Positions 34,038 through 43,262 are shown, numbered from the stretch's first letter. The stretch: 64,000 nt of DNA from Fictibacillus sp. FJAT-27399 (GCF_001510655.1 NZ_LMVC01000003.1:62001-126000), one strand, 5' to 3'. The notes: generated by a model not told the origin, from the letters alone. Made by a program: numbers and translations.

Positions 34038-34574
34038 TTATTCTCGCTCCTTTGGCCAAGAGCCTTGTTGTTTACGAATTAATACAATTTGTCCTATATG
34101 GTATACGTTGTGTAAAATTTGACGGGCCAGGCCCCCAACAAGTTCCTCATCCAGCTGACTGTCATTGACTTGTGCCAGTGATTGACGCAAGTTTTCACAA
34201 ATTAGGCGTGTTTCTGCCAAGACCGCCTTCCATTTTTCAGAGTCTGATGGATCCCCGATATCCCCAAAGGTATTCTCTGCCAAGACTGCCTGCCATTTAG
34301 AATTTGGTGGTTCCCCAATATCTCCAAATGAAGGCTTGTTAATAGATACCTTTTTTCTGGGCGTTGTGTCATTGATTTGTCTAACAAGTAGGGCGTTGTA
34401 ATAATTCAGATGGTTCACAGTTTGCCAAATTGTATTCCCTCCTCCAGGAGGTTGCCAGCTTGCATCTGTGGAATTTAAACCCTCAAGAGCAGATTCTAAA
34501 GGTAAAAACCAGGTCTCAGTATCCCAACTAAAGTCAAATTCCATGCGAAAAATATCCATCAGTTCTAGGTTCAT
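34038..34574 (-). CDS. DinB family protein with internal 21-residue repeat
   Basis: 178 residues of the DinB/DUF664-like four-helix bundle: TIWQTVNHLNYYNALLVRQI carries the first His, and ILHNVYHIGQIVLIRKQQGS the last two. Between helices 2 and 3 the segment FGDIGEPPN-SKWQAVLAENT is repeated as FGDIGDPSDSEKWKAVLAET, a 63-bp tandem duplication at DNA level, making this protein longer than the usual 150-165 residues. GAGGGGAG before the ATG. It follows the ArsR-type gene by 37 bases in the same direction, so the two are likely co-transcribed. Enzymatic role unknown. Confidence 0.82.
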   Translation of the reverse strand: MNLELMDIFRMEFDFSWDTETWFLPLESALEGLNSTDASWQPPGGGNTIWQTVNHLNYYNALLVRQINDTTPRKKVSINKPSFGDIGEPPNSKWQAVLAENTFGDIGDPSDSEKWKAVLAETRLICENLRQSLAQVNDSQLDEELVGGLARQILHNVYHIGQIVLIRKQQGSWPKERE

Positions 34575-34611
34575 TTGCTTTCTCCCCTCACCTCAAGTTA
34601 TTTTCTTTCAA

Positions 34612-35535
34612 TTAAGAATAAATAATCCTCATTAAAATATTCTGTGGATAATCACCTAATTGATTTCCAAACAGGTTGATCCCCCCAATGTTCGGAGCAT
34701 CGGATTTAATACCGATCCTGAAATTCAGATGTTTTTGTTTATCGACAAGTATATCTTTTAACGTAGTATTAGAAACCTGTATTTCATCTAAATAGCTTCC
34801 ATCCTCGGTAATTTTCCATGATTTTAAAAGACCATACTGAGTGTGCCCCTCTGTCGGAAACCACACAGGGTTTAAATTCCCTTTCCTTTCACCAAAATCC
34901 CCGGGACATGTCCACGTACAAATTTCTTGATCATTGATCCATATCGTAATATCTGAAGGCCAATTATGGTCATAGTGAGGTGCCTCTGAACAGAGCTCCA
35001 TTGAAAATTGAACAGACTGAATCTTTGCATTGGGCGGAAGCTGCAATGGGAATCGATAGTCGATATACCCCTTGCGGAACCAGATCAGTTGAGCATTCAT
35101 TCTTTCCGGATGGTAAAATAATGCAGGTTCATCCAAGGGATCGAGTACCCCAGTCTTCGTAATGATTCCGCAGGTTGGCGAAATATTAGCATCAAAGTAA
35201 TGACCAATCGGCATTTCCAGCTGATACATATTTTCTTTATTGCCATAACCAAGATCCATCCTTAAATCCATATGAATATCTTCAAAAACCCGCGAACAAA
35301 CCTTCATTGTCCCCCTCGTTGCAGGAAGCAGTTCAGTATAGATGATCCCAGCTGTCTCTAATACTCGTATGTTTAAAGCAATAGTGGAAACTGGCAGATT
35401 TAATTGTTCGGCCATTTCATTGATGTTCATTTTTTTCGTATTTAATAATTTTAGAATATCGATTCTTACCTTTGACGAGAGAGCATGAGCTACCTTAATC
35501 AAAGCGTCGGATTCATCAATTGTGAGTTCTAGCAA
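34612..35535 (-). CDS. ArsR-type transcriptional regulator, likely of the sugar operon
   Basis: 307 residues. The first 80 form a winged helix: ALIKVAHALSSKVRIDILKL, MNINEMAEQLNLPVSTIALN and IRVLETAGIIYTEL. The remaining 220 residues are a beta-rich domain (IDYRFPLQLPPNAKIQSVQF, ITIWINDQEICTWTCPGDFG) of a kind found fused to ArsR heads in Paenibacillus and Bacillus sugar loci, probably a carbohydrate sensor. TTG start 10 bases after AGGGG. It is divergent from the ABC transporter operon, with operator-like repeats between them, which suggests it controls that operon. Confidence 0.8.
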   Translation of the reverse strand: MLELTIDESDALIKVAHALSSKVRIDILKLLNTKKMNINEMAEQLNLPVSTIALNIRVLETAGIIYTELLPATRGTMKVCSRVFEDIHMDLRMDLGYGNKENMYQLEMPIGHYFDANISPTCGIITKTGVLDPLDEPALFYHPERMNAQLIWFRKGYIDYRFPLQLPPNAKIQSVQFSMELCSEAPHYDHNWPSDITIWINDQEICTWTCPGDFGERKGNLNPVWFPTEGHTQYGLLKSWKITEDGSYLDEIQVSNTTLKDILVDKQKHLNFRIGIKSDAPNIGGINLFGNQLGDYPQNILMRIIYS

Positions 35536-35616
35536 GAAAATGCAACCCCTATCTTATTTTTATGAGGAGAACCTATGGCTCCATAATAAAGGAATATCTG
35601 GAAATGTAAAAAGATA

Positions 35617-35645
35617 TTGACTTATCAAAATGAAAGCGTTATCTT
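35617..35645 (+). promoter_or_regulatory. Sigma-A-like promoter of the sugar operon
   Basis: TTGACT (35617-35622), a 17-base spacer and TATCTT (35640-35645). The cre site overlaps the end of the spacer and the -10, and the inverted repeats begin about 15 bases downstream, where a bound repressor would block transcription. Confidence 0.5.
35631..35644 (+). promoter_or_regulatory. CcpA catabolite-response element (cre)
   Basis: TGAAAGCGTTATCT matches the cre consensus TGWAARCGYTWNCW at all 14 positions. It overlaps the -10 region of the likely promoter and so predicts catabolite repression of the transporter and glycosidase genes. Confidence 0.75.
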
Positions 35646-35660
35646 AACAATTAATACAAT

Positions 35661-35726
35661 AATACTGTTTCAAACATAATATTTGTATTAAATACTACAG
35701 TATTTGTTTCGAAAAAAACAGTATTT
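35661..35726. promoter_or_regulatory. Candidate operator: nested AATACTGTTT inverted repeats
   Basis: AATACTGTTT (35661-35670) has a perfect inverted partner AAACAGTATT (35717-35726). Between them AAATACT-AC-AGTATTT (35690-35705) is a second perfect palindrome with the same core. Three related sites between a divergent ArsR-type gene and its likely target operon are the usual layout of an operator. Confidence 0.6.
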
Positions 35727-35867
35727 TTCTTGGTGCATCGATGATTAGTAACATAAATTTTCAGAATGTTTTAACTTTTGTCAGGAAGGAGGAACTAAGT
35801 GATCAAGCAGGTCATAGTTTTCTGTTTTTCCAGCTGCCTTAACTAATTAACGAGGGGGAAATTCAAG

Positions 35868-37133
35868 ATGAATAAGAAAATCAAGGTAATAATTAGCTGT
35901 TTGATCATCGTTATTTTTATTCTTTCCTTAGGGGCGTGCAGTCAAAGTTCATCGTCTGATAAGGTAGGGAAAAATGAAATTGTGTTTTGGAATCCGTTTG
36001 TAGGTCCAGATGGTAAAAACATGCAGATGATGGTCGATGCCTATAACAAAACGAATCCGAAGTTTAAAGTGAGAAATATCTCACTAAAAGAAGCCGATAT
36101 GTACGCAAAGATCCCTACCGTTGTCAATTCGGGCAGAAATATCCCTGATTTAAACATTGTTCATGCTGAACGGATCAAACAATTTGTGGACAAAGACATG
36201 CTGATTCCAATGGATGATTCCCTTGCAAAATATCCTGAAATTAAAGGTGGAAATTATGTAAAAGCGGGCTGGGATATTGGCAGCCTGGACAATAAGCGAT
36301 ATAGCGTCCCTTTGGATGTGCATAGCTTTGTTATGTACTACAACAAAGATCTGGCAGCCAAATATGCGCCTCATGCCCTTGATGATAATATCGTTACATT
36401 TGATGAAATAAAAGAAGCAGGCTTAAAAGCGAAAAAAGATGGTATTATAGCGACCCCTGTTACTTGGATGAAGCCTGCCTTCTTGTCGGTGTACAGCCAA
36501 ATGGGTGGAAGCATTACGAGTGATGGTACGAAGCCGACTTTAAACACGGAACAAGCCGTAGACACGTTAAAACTCTACAATGGTTTTGTAAAGTCAGGCA
36601 TCACCAATAAAGATGGCCAGGATGCGGGTCAAGTCTTTAAATCTGGAAAAGCGATCTTCTACCCCGAAGGAATCTGGATGCAAAATGATATTAAGAAGGC
36701 AAAGAATTTAAATTGGGGAATGACAAACTTCCCTCAGCTAAGTGATGACAAGAACAAAATGGTGAACTGGAGTTCTTCCCACCAATTTGTACTTCTTAAA
36801 AATCCTGAAAGAAACAAGAAGAAAACAGAAGGCGTCATAAAGTTTATTGACTGGGTAAGGGATAACTCCCTTCCATGGGCAGAAGCGGGGCAAAACCCGG
36901 CAGCATTAGCTACATTGGATAATCCTAAATATCAAAAGATGCCTCAATCCTTCTTGATTAAAGATGCAACAGAACAAAAATCGTTAAAAATCTTTGACTA
37001 CAAGTACAACGGCTATATCTCTGAACAACTGGACAAGATCGGCAACGATACGGTATTTGGAAAGCTCGATATTAAGAAGGCTCTAAAGGATTCCCAGAAA
37101 ACCGTAGAGGATAAGATTGCACAGGATAAGTAA
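35868..37133 (+). CDS. ABC transporter sugar-binding lipoprotein
   Basis: 421 residues of the family 1 extracellular solute-binding proteins. The N-terminus is a lipoprotein signal: KKIKVIISCLIIVIFILS and the lipobox LGAC, with Cys24 as the lipid-carrying residue. The mature part has IVFWNPFVGPDGKNMQMMVD, PDLNIVHAERIKQFVDKD and YSVPLDVHSFVMYYNKDLA, typical of binding proteins for oligosaccharides or glycosides. GAGGGGG before the ATG. First gene of the operon; no ATPase gene is in the operon, so a shared MsmX-type ATPase encoded elsewhere is likely. Confidence 0.92.
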   Translation: MNKKIKVIISCLIIVIFILSLGACSQSSSSDKVGKNEIVFWNPFVGPDGKNMQMMVDAYNKTNPKFKVRNISLKEADMYAKIPTVVNSGRNIPDLNIVHAERIKQFVDKDMLIPMDDSLAKYPEIKGGNYVKAGWDIGSLDNKRYSVPLDVHSFVMYYNKDLAAKYAPHALDDNIVTFDEIKEAGLKAKKDGIIATPVTWMKPAFLSVYSQMGGSITSDGTKPTLNTEQAVDTLKLYNGFVKSGITNKDGQDAGQVFKSGKAIFYPEGIWMQNDIKKAKNLNWGMTNFPQLSDDKNKMVNWSSSHQFVLLKNPERNKKKTEGVIKFIDWVRDNSLPWAEAGQNPAALATLDNPKYQKMPQSFLIKDATEQKSLKIFDYKYNGYISEQLDKIGNDTVFGKLDIKKALKDSQKTVEDKIAQDK

Positions 37134-37219
37134 GAGGAACCAGGTCTCCAGCAGAATGGATAGAAGGCAATGGGAGGATTTCTTCTATTGCCTTCTACTA
37201 AAAGAGAAGGAGAAAAAAT

Positions 37220-38155
37220 ATGGATCTTAAGCTGACTGAAAAAAAGAGAATAGACGTGCTTTCACCAGCCATGGGCAAGCCGCATCGTAAAGGAATCAAT
37301 TTTTCGCCCATGATTTTTATCGGGCCGCATCTTTTGTTGTTTGCTCTATTTTTTCTTATCCCTATATTTTTTGGTGTGTACATTTCTTTTACGAACTGGG
37401 ATTTGGTCAATACTCCCGAGTTTGTCGGGTTGGATAACTATAAGGAAATTTTATTCAATAAAGAATCAACGTTCTACACCCAGCTGCATACCGGGCTGGG
37501 AAATACCTTTAAATTTGTGGCTTTTACGGTTCCTGCCTGCATCATTATCCCCTTGCTTTTAGCTGCTGCACTCCATGTGAAACCAAAAGGGATGAAGATC
37601 TTTCAAGCGATTTTCTACTTGCCCGTATTGTTTTCCATTTCAGCTGTCATGATCATCTGGTCCATGATGTTTAACGTTTCGTTTGGACCGATTAATCATT
37701 ATTTCACTTCCTCACCCAACTGGCTGGGCACACAGCCTTACGCATGGATCGCACTCGTCGTTGTAACAGTCTGGTGGGGGATCGGCGGGAACATGATCAT
37801 TTACCAGGCAGCATTAAACGGAGTATCCAAAGAATACTATGAAGCTGCGTCACTGGACGGGGCAGGCAGGCTGCAAAAGTTTTTCCACATCACTCTTCCA
37901 AGTATAAAGAATCAGCTTCTGTTCACGATCGTCATTACAACCATCGCCCAGTTTAATATCTATGGACAGGCGCTCATGCTCACAAAGGGAGGTCCATCCA
38001 GTTCAACGACCGTGCTTCTTATGTATATCCAGCAGAATGCCTTTGGATCGGGTCAATCCATCGCAGGAATTGCATCCGCAATGGCGGTTATCCTTGGTCT
38101 GTGCATCATGGCTGTCTCGGTTATTCAATTTTTCTTATTAAGAGAGAGGAAGTAG
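37220..38155 (+). CDS. ABC sugar transporter permease, MalF/UgpA type
   Basis: 311 residues with six membrane helices after a charged N-terminus. The inner loop EAA motif that docks on the ATPase is visible as YEAASLDGAGRLQKFFHITL near residue 213. GPHLLLFALFFLIPIFFGVY is the first helix. It starts after AGAAGGAG, 86 bases behind the binding protein, and is followed 13 bases later by its partner permease. Confidence 0.93.
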   Translation: MDLKLTEKKRIDVLSPAMGKPHRKGINFSPMIFIGPHLLLFALFFLIPIFFGVYISFTNWDLVNTPEFVGLDNYKEILFNKESTFYTQLHTGLGNTFKFVAFTVPACIIIPLLLAAALHVKPKGMKIFQAIFYLPVLFSISAVMIIWSMMFNVSFGPINHYFTSSPNWLGTQPYAWIALVVVTVWWGIGGNMIIYQAALNGVSKEYYEAASLDGAGRLQKFFHITLPSIKNQLLFTIVITTIAQFNIYGQALMLTKGGPSSSTTVLLMYIQQNAFGSGQSIAGIASAMAVILGLCIMAVSVIQFFLLRERK

Positions 38156-38168
38156 GAGGCGGGTACCA

Positions 38169-39005
38169 TTGAAAAAAGTAAACATCTCCACCTTGATTTC
38201 ATTCATTTTTCTGTTATGCATGACTTTAATTTGGATATTCCCTCTTGCCTGGTCACTTTTCACATCCTTTAAAGATGAGATCGATATCCAAACCTTTGGT
38301 TTTACGATGCTGCCCATCCACTGGGTCATCGCCAATTACCAGGACGTTCTTTTTAATAACACAAGTGCTCCTGTAGCCAAGTGGTTTATGAATTCAATGA
38401 TCATTTCTGTCACACAGACCATTCTTGTATTGGTGGTTGTTTCAATGGCAGCGTATGGATATACCCGGCTGCGATTTAAGGGAAGGGACTGGCTTTTTTC
38501 CTTTTTACTCGCAACCATGATGTTCCCTGCCGTTGTGAACCTCATTCCGTTGTATAAAATTGTTGATACCCTCGGTTGGGTCAATAGTTATTGGGCGGCC
38601 ATTGTTCCAGGAGCTGCAGCGGTGTTTAATGTTTTTTTAGTAAGACAGTTTATGATCGGAATTCCGCTTGAACTGGATGAATCAGCGCGGATTGACGGAG
38701 CCAACGATTTTCAAATTTATACGAAGGTTACCCTTCCGCTTATCAAACCTGTATTAACCGTTGTGGCGTTATTTACATTTACGAGTTCATGGAATGACTT
38801 TTTGTGGCCTTCGATCGTGTTCAATGATATTGATAAAATGCCGATCACACCAGGGCTGCAGCTTCTGCAAGGAATGTATGTCACAGATATCGGACATGCG
38901 ATGGCAGCCGCTATTATTGCGATTGTCCCAACCTTTATTTTGTATTTGTTTACTCAGCGTTATTTCTTACAATCGATGTCTTTATCTTCTGGAGTAAAAG
39001 GATAA
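38169..39005 (+). CDS. ABC sugar transporter permease, MalG/UgpE type
   Basis: 278 residues, six membrane helices. The EAA loop reads LDESARIDGANDFQIYTKVT near residue 175, and the C-terminus ends LQSMSLSSGVKG, the usual end of MalG-type permeases. TTG start after GGAGG. It forms the membrane channel with the permease upstream. Confidence 0.93.
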   Translation: MKKVNISTLISFIFLLCMTLIWIFPLAWSLFTSFKDEIDIQTFGFTMLPIHWVIANYQDVLFNNTSAPVAKWFMNSMIISVTQTILVLVVVSMAAYGYTRLRFKGRDWLFSFLLATMMFPAVVNLIPLYKIVDTLGWVNSYWAAIVPGAAAVFNVFLVRQFMIGIPLELDESARIDGANDFQIYTKVTLPLIKPVLTVVALFTFTSSWNDFLWPSIVFNDIDKMPITPGLQLLQGMYVTDIGHAMAAAIIAIVPTFILYLFTQRYFLQSMSLSSGVKG

Positions 39006-39017
39006 GGGGGGAACGTT

Positions 39018-39437
39018 TTGAATAGAAAACTGGAAAGAAAACTGATCATCATTGGATCGGTATGGCAGATGCTTTCTGGTCTGCTTACCATCTTTGTCTA
39101 TGGATCGTATATCAAATCACAAAGTAACGGTATTCATGAAACGCAATTTGCACAAATGAAAGCGATGGAATCTTTGTTTGGCAGTTTATATAGCTTTGCT
39201 GTAACATTCGGCCTCTTTTTTGTAGCCATAGGGTTATTGAATCTTTATCTGGCAAGAAACTTTAAAGATGACAAGGTCGAAGTAAAACTATCATTCTGGT
39301 TTATTTTATTAGGTGCTGCATCCTACTTTTTCATGGATTTCTTAAGTACTGTTCTTTTTCTTTCGGGCGGAATATTAGCCTTGGCAAAAAATAAAACGAT
39401 TTCGAAGTTACATAGTCAGGCAGAGCCAACCCACTAA
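39018..39437 (+). CDS. Small four-helix membrane protein of the sugar operon
   Basis: 139 residues with four hydrophobic segments (LIIIGSVWQMLSGLLTIFVY, FAVTFGLFFVAIGLLNLYLA, LSFWFILLGAASYFFMDFL, and a short last one). TTG start after GGGGGG. It sits between the permease and glycosidase genes with spacings of 12 and 21 bases, so it is part of the operon. No family with known function is recognised; a membrane helper or transport modulator is possible. Confidence 0.65.
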   Translation: MNRKLERKLIIIGSVWQMLSGLLTIFVYGSYIKSQSNGIHETQFAQMKAMESLFGSLYSFAVTFGLFFVAIGLLNLYLARNFKDDKVEVKLSFWFILLGAASYFFMDFLSTVLFLSGGILALAKNKTISKLHSQAEPTH

Positions 39438-39458
39438 TTTATCAAGGAGCTGTTGATC

Positions 39459-41219
39459 ATGGAAGTGAACATTCGCAAGGAATATCCCAGACCGCAATTT
39501 GAAAGAAAAGAATGGTTGAATCTTAATGGAGAATGGGATTTTCAGTTCGATCAGACGAATGTCGGTGAAGAAGAGCAGTGGTACAAACAAACAAAATTAA
39601 ATCAAAAAATAAGGGTCCCCTTTACTTATGAAACCAAGGCCAGCGGAATTCATGAGGAAACCTTTTGCCCCTATATTTGGTATCAAAGGTTAGTTACTGT
39701 GCCTGAAGAGTATTCCCATAAAAAAACCATTCTGCACTTTCAAGCAGCCGATTATGTGACCAAACTATGGGTGAATGGTATTTTTGCCGGGCAGCATAAA
39801 GGGGGATATACGGCATTTTCCTTTGACATTACCAACTATATCAATGCAGGAAAAGAAAATAACGTAGTAGTCAAAATAGAGGATAGCCACAATGAACATC
39901 AACCAAGAGGGAAGCAACGATGGATTGATAAGAACTTTGGCTGCTGGTATGTACAATCCACCGGTATATGGCAGACCGTATGGCTGGAATTCTTAAATCA
40001 AACGAGTATTCATTCGGTTAAAATCACTCCAGATCTGGATACGGATTCCGTAGAGTTCGACTATAAATTGACGAATGTTCAACAAGATCAAAAGGAGCTT
40101 TCGTTAAGAACATCGATTACATTTGATGGTCAGCCTGTGAAGGAATTTAGCTTGAAGGCTGACCGTGAAAATGCAAGGATGAAAGTAAATCTGGTGAGTG
40201 AGATCCACGAATGGAAGGTCATGCATTGGAGTCCGCAGCATCCTCATTTGTATGATGTGGAATTCACCCTTTACCATGGGGAAAAAGAGCTCGATCGCGT
40301 TCAGTCCTATTTCGGTATGAGAAAAGTATCGATAAAGAATGGCAATATTTTATTGAATAATGTACCCATTTATCAAAAACTGCTGTTAGATCAAGGATAT
40401 TGGGAAGATTCCCATCTTACACCGCCTTCAGAAGAAGCGATCATTTTAGATATCGAGAAGACATTCGAAATGGGCTTTAACGGGGTAAGAAAACATATGA
40501 AAGTTGAAGATCAGCGTTTTCTATATTGGGCGGATAAGAAAGGCCTTTTAGTTTGGTCCGAAATGGCCGCAGCCTATCAATTTTCGGATGAGGCGATTCA
40601 AAATTTCACGGAGGAATGGATGACCGTTGTCCAGCAGCACTATAATCACCCAAGTATTATTACGTGGACACCGTTCAATGAATCCTGGGGAATAAAGAAT
40701 ATTTACACGAACGAACAACAGCAAAAGTTTACGGAAGGAATCTATCATCTGACGAAATCAATGGATCCTATGAGGCCTGTCATCGTAAACGACGGTTGGG
40801 AACATACAGTTTCTGATATCATTACCCTTCATGACTATGTGGAATATGGTGACGAATTCCTAAGCCGCTATAAGGAAAAAGAAAAAGTCGTGGATAATAA
40901 GATTGCCTTTAATAATTTTAAACATGCCATGGCACAAGGATATGAGTATAAAGGCCAGCCGATTATTATAAGTGAATACGGGGGCATTGCTTTTAATTCC
41001 GAAGAGGGCTGGGGATATGGGAACCAGGTAAAAGACGAGCAGGAATTTTTAGATCGTTATGAATCCATTACCAAAGCGATCATGAGCCTGGACTACATTT
41101 GCGGCTTTTGTTATACCCAGATTACCGATGTTCAGCAAGAAGTCAACGGACTGCTGACCGAAAGCAGAAAACCTAAAGTGAATCTATCTAAAATTAAACA
41201 AATTAATGATAACCAATGA
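39459..41219 (+). CDS. Glycoside hydrolase family 2 enzyme
   Basis: 586 residues in three GH2 parts: a jelly-roll sugar-binding domain (RKEWLNLNGEWDFQFD ... PYIWYQRLVTVPEEY), an immunoglobulin-like domain, and a TIM barrel. The acid/base is Glu408 in TPFNESWG and the likely nucleophile Glu506 in IISEYGGI. It is shorter than LacZ (about 1000) and close to beta-glucuronidase-type members, but lacks enough marks to say galactosidase, glucuronidase or mannosidase. No signal peptide, so it acts on sugars imported by the ABC transporter. ATG after AAGGAG. Last gene of the operon. Confidence 0.88.
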   Translation: MEVNIRKEYPRPQFERKEWLNLNGEWDFQFDQTNVGEEEQWYKQTKLNQKIRVPFTYETKASGIHEETFCPYIWYQRLVTVPEEYSHKKTILHFQAADYVTKLWVNGIFAGQHKGGYTAFSFDITNYINAGKENNVVVKIEDSHNEHQPRGKQRWIDKNFGCWYVQSTGIWQTVWLEFLNQTSIHSVKITPDLDTDSVEFDYKLTNVQQDQKELSLRTSITFDGQPVKEFSLKADRENARMKVNLVSEIHEWKVMHWSPQHPHLYDVEFTLYHGEKELDRVQSYFGMRKVSIKNGNILLNNVPIYQKLLLDQGYWEDSHLTPPSEEAIILDIEKTFEMGFNGVRKHMKVEDQRFLYWADKKGLLVWSEMAAAYQFSDEAIQNFTEEWMTVVQQHYNHPSIITWTPFNESWGIKNIYTNEQQQKFTEGIYHLTKSMDPMRPVIVNDGWEHTVSDIITLHDYVEYGDEFLSRYKEKEKVVDNKIAFNNFKHAMAQGYEYKGQPIIISEYGGIAFNSEEGWGYGNQVKDEQEFLDRYESITKAIMSLDYICGFCYTQITDVQQEVNGLLTESRKPKVNLSKIKQINDNQ

Positions 41220-41529
41220 TTAAATGACAGTTGGGAATTGTCTTCCTAGCGGGCTCCTCGTTCAGGATCGGAACGGGGTTCGGAATATCACTCATGTTTA
41301 GGTTAGTCATTAAGAAATGACGTATGAATGAGCATACGTCATTTTCTTTATTTAGAACCAACTATTTCCCTACCTTATCTAAAGTTTAATAGACACAAAG
41401 TTTTAATCCTCTAATTTTAATTTTATTTTTTGGGTCTTTTTTACCTTTTTTGTATAGGGAAAAAGAATTACTATATTAGTATATAATTCTATATTATGTC
41501 ATTAAGTCTAATATTTGGGGGATTGCAGC
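41220..41529. other. Intergenic region: terminator and M23 peptidase upstream region
   Basis: Contains the operon terminator given separately and an AT-rich leader for the peptidase gene. TATAAT at 41482-41487 lies within an imperfect palindrome AGAATTA ... TAATTCT (41464-41490), but no -35 is convincing. Confidence 0.4.
41315..41351 (+). terminator. Terminator of the sugar operon
   Basis: AAATGACGTATG pairs with CATACGTCATTT over a 6-base loop, then TCTTTATTT. Confidence 0.8.
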
Positions 41530-42357
41530 TTGAGAAGTATGTGCATAAAGAGAAAGAGTTTTATTCTATCAACGGTTTTTGCTTTTTTATTTTCGGTATT
41601 CTTTATAGGTATTGAGGCCGAGGCCGCGGCAGGGGATAACACATTTATTAAGCCGGCAGAAGGAACGTTTACTTCTAATTTCGGACTTAGAAACGGTACG
41701 AATCACTATGGTGTAGATATGGCTAAAAGCGGATATGTTAAAGTCGTTGCATCAGCTCCAGGAACGGTCAGCAGATCCTACCTATCTAGTTCCTATGGAA
41801 ATGTAATTTTTATTAAACATACGATTAACAGCGTGCCATACGAAACGGTTTACGCTCATTTGAATACTAGAAATGTAGGTGTGGGTGCTACTGTCTACCA
41901 GGGTCAAGTGATAGGATCAATGGGGAACACGGGGTCTTCGTCCGGACAGCATTTGCATTTTGAAGTTCACCAACCTTACTGGACATCTGCAAAAACATAT
42001 GCGATGAACCCGATGAACTTTATCCCTACTTGGGAAGGGAAATATAGAACGGGCAGTTTCTTGTATAATGTAGGAACGGATGCCATCTATCCAATCTCAT
42101 ATAATGGCGACAATGATATTATTGTAAAAGTAGATTCCACAAGTACAACGGTCGGGAAATACAAAGTATATCTGCAAAAAACCATAAATGGAGTCTGGAC
42201 AAGTGTTGGACAAGCTGATGCTCCTAAAACAGGGGCTCAAACAATCACTTTCACACAGGAAAACAGCAGCACGGCATTATCTCCATATACTCAATACCGG
42301 CTTCTTTTAAAGAACTCTGATACCACCAGGGTCTACTACAAAGTTTGGTATGAATAA
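41530..42357 (+). CDS. Secreted M23 (LytM-type) peptidoglycan endopeptidase
   Basis: 275 residues. Signal peptide: SFILSTVFAFLFSVFFIGIEAEA with an A-x-A cut site near residue 32. The zinc site is formed by His59 and Asp63 in HYGVDMA and by HLHF at 141-144 (His143 as ligand). FIKPAEGTFTSNFGLRNGTN and GNTGSSSGQHLHFEVH are the M23 frame. After about residue 175 a beta-sandwich domain follows (DAIYPISYNGDNDIIVKVDS), probably for wall binding. TTG start at 41530, 7 bases after GGGGGA, rather than the longer TTG at 41515. Confidence 0.9.
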   Translation: MRSMCIKRKSFILSTVFAFLFSVFFIGIEAEAAAGDNTFIKPAEGTFTSNFGLRNGTNHYGVDMAKSGYVKVVASAPGTVSRSYLSSSYGNVIFIKHTINSVPYETVYAHLNTRNVGVGATVYQGQVIGSMGNTGSSSGQHLHFEVHQPYWTSAKTYAMNPMNFIPTWEGKYRTGSFLYNVGTDAIYPISYNGDNDIIVKVDSTSTTVGKYKVYLQKTINGVWTSVGQADAPKTGAQTITFTQENSSTALSPYTQYRLLLKNSDTTRVYYKVWYE

Positions 42358-42365
42358 GAATCAAT

Positions 42366-42397
42366 AGCCTATCTCTTTGATGAGACAGGCTTTTTTT
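42366..42397 (+). terminator. Terminator of the M23 peptidase gene
   Basis: AGCCTATCTC pairs with GAGACAGGCT (one mismatch) and is followed by a seven-T run. Confidence 0.8.
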
Positions 42398-43045
42398 GTA
42401 AGGAGCTGTTAAAAGTGCAGAATGCCCTCATGAGTGACAACAGCTTTATAGACAAATAGTGCAGCAAAACCCAATGATAAGAAATAGGAGATTCACGATT
42501 TTACGCATACATTTTCCCCTTTTTATGCTTTCAACCTCTTCATATAATCTATATACCAGTAAATAAATATTTTCTTTTTCCTTGTTTATTCTCAATCAGG
42601 ATCACCTTAAGTCATACTAAAGGTTATAAAGCTGGTGGCCTAGGTATGGTCGGTGGATTGACAGTTCTTGTTGGAGGTAGTGGAATTTTAGGTGCAGCAG
42701 CAGTGGAGCTGCAGGGAAACTACTTACAAATGGCCTAATGAAGCTATTGCTCTAAATGTTGTAAAAGTCATTAATTTAATAAATTTTTTAAGTCTACAGA
42801 TAATCCGGACAAGAAAAACTCAAACAAAATACTATTGACAGCCAGATCTCTGTTTTTAGAATTTAAACAAGCTTCCGAAGAGGAGCTAGTCCAAAAAGAA
42901 CTACATAAGGACAAGAAGGAAATCTGTAAAGTCCTGGATATTATGAATGTTGGACTTAAAAGAATTATTTAATAAAAAAACCTCTCAAAGTGAGGGGTTT
43001 TAAATTATTTGTATTTAATTAACTTAATAAACGGGAGCTGCTATT
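42398..43045 (+). pseudogene. Decayed genes: glycine-rich hydrophobic protein and helical remnant
   Basis: No intact gene. 42601-42738 reads HTKGYKAGGLGMVGGLTVLV and GSGILGAAAVELQGN before a stop, a Gly-rich hydrophobic segment without a start. Another frame then gives KWPNEAIALNVVKVINLINF, so a shift near 42710 is likely. 42835-42972 reads LLTARSLFLEFKQASEEELV ... VLDIMNVGLKRII and a stop, with a TTG but no ribosome site. A terminator-like hairpin (AACCTCTCA with TGAGGGGTT, then TTT) follows at 42977-43003. Parent families are not recognised. Confidence 0.4.
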
Positions 43046-43262
43046 TTAATTGTCTGTACCGATTGAAACTACTTTAAAATCATTTTCCTCGGGTCCTTCT
43101 TGAACCATAACATCTACTTCTTCTTTATTATCCTTGTAGTAGCCATGAACAAACAATACACCTACATCATCATTACCGGGGAGTTCAACGTCTTTAACCA
43201 CAAGCACCCGCTTCTGATTTCTTTCTACAAAATTTTTAGCGACTTGAGCAGCAACTGCTTTT
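43046..43262 (-). pseudogene. 5'-truncated gene, conserved-looking hypothetical protein
   Basis: The minus strand is open for 71 codons up to a stop at 43046: AAQVAKNFVERNQKRVLVVK, DVELPGNDDVGVLFVHGYYK, EEVDVMVQEGPEENDFKVVS and IGTDN. It has good coding character but no start; the 5' part seems replaced by the aldo/keto reductase gene, whose stop is at 43261-43263. Only an internal Met (DVMVQEG) could start translation. It looks like the last half of a secreted or cytoplasmic small Bacillus protein. Confidence 0.5.
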
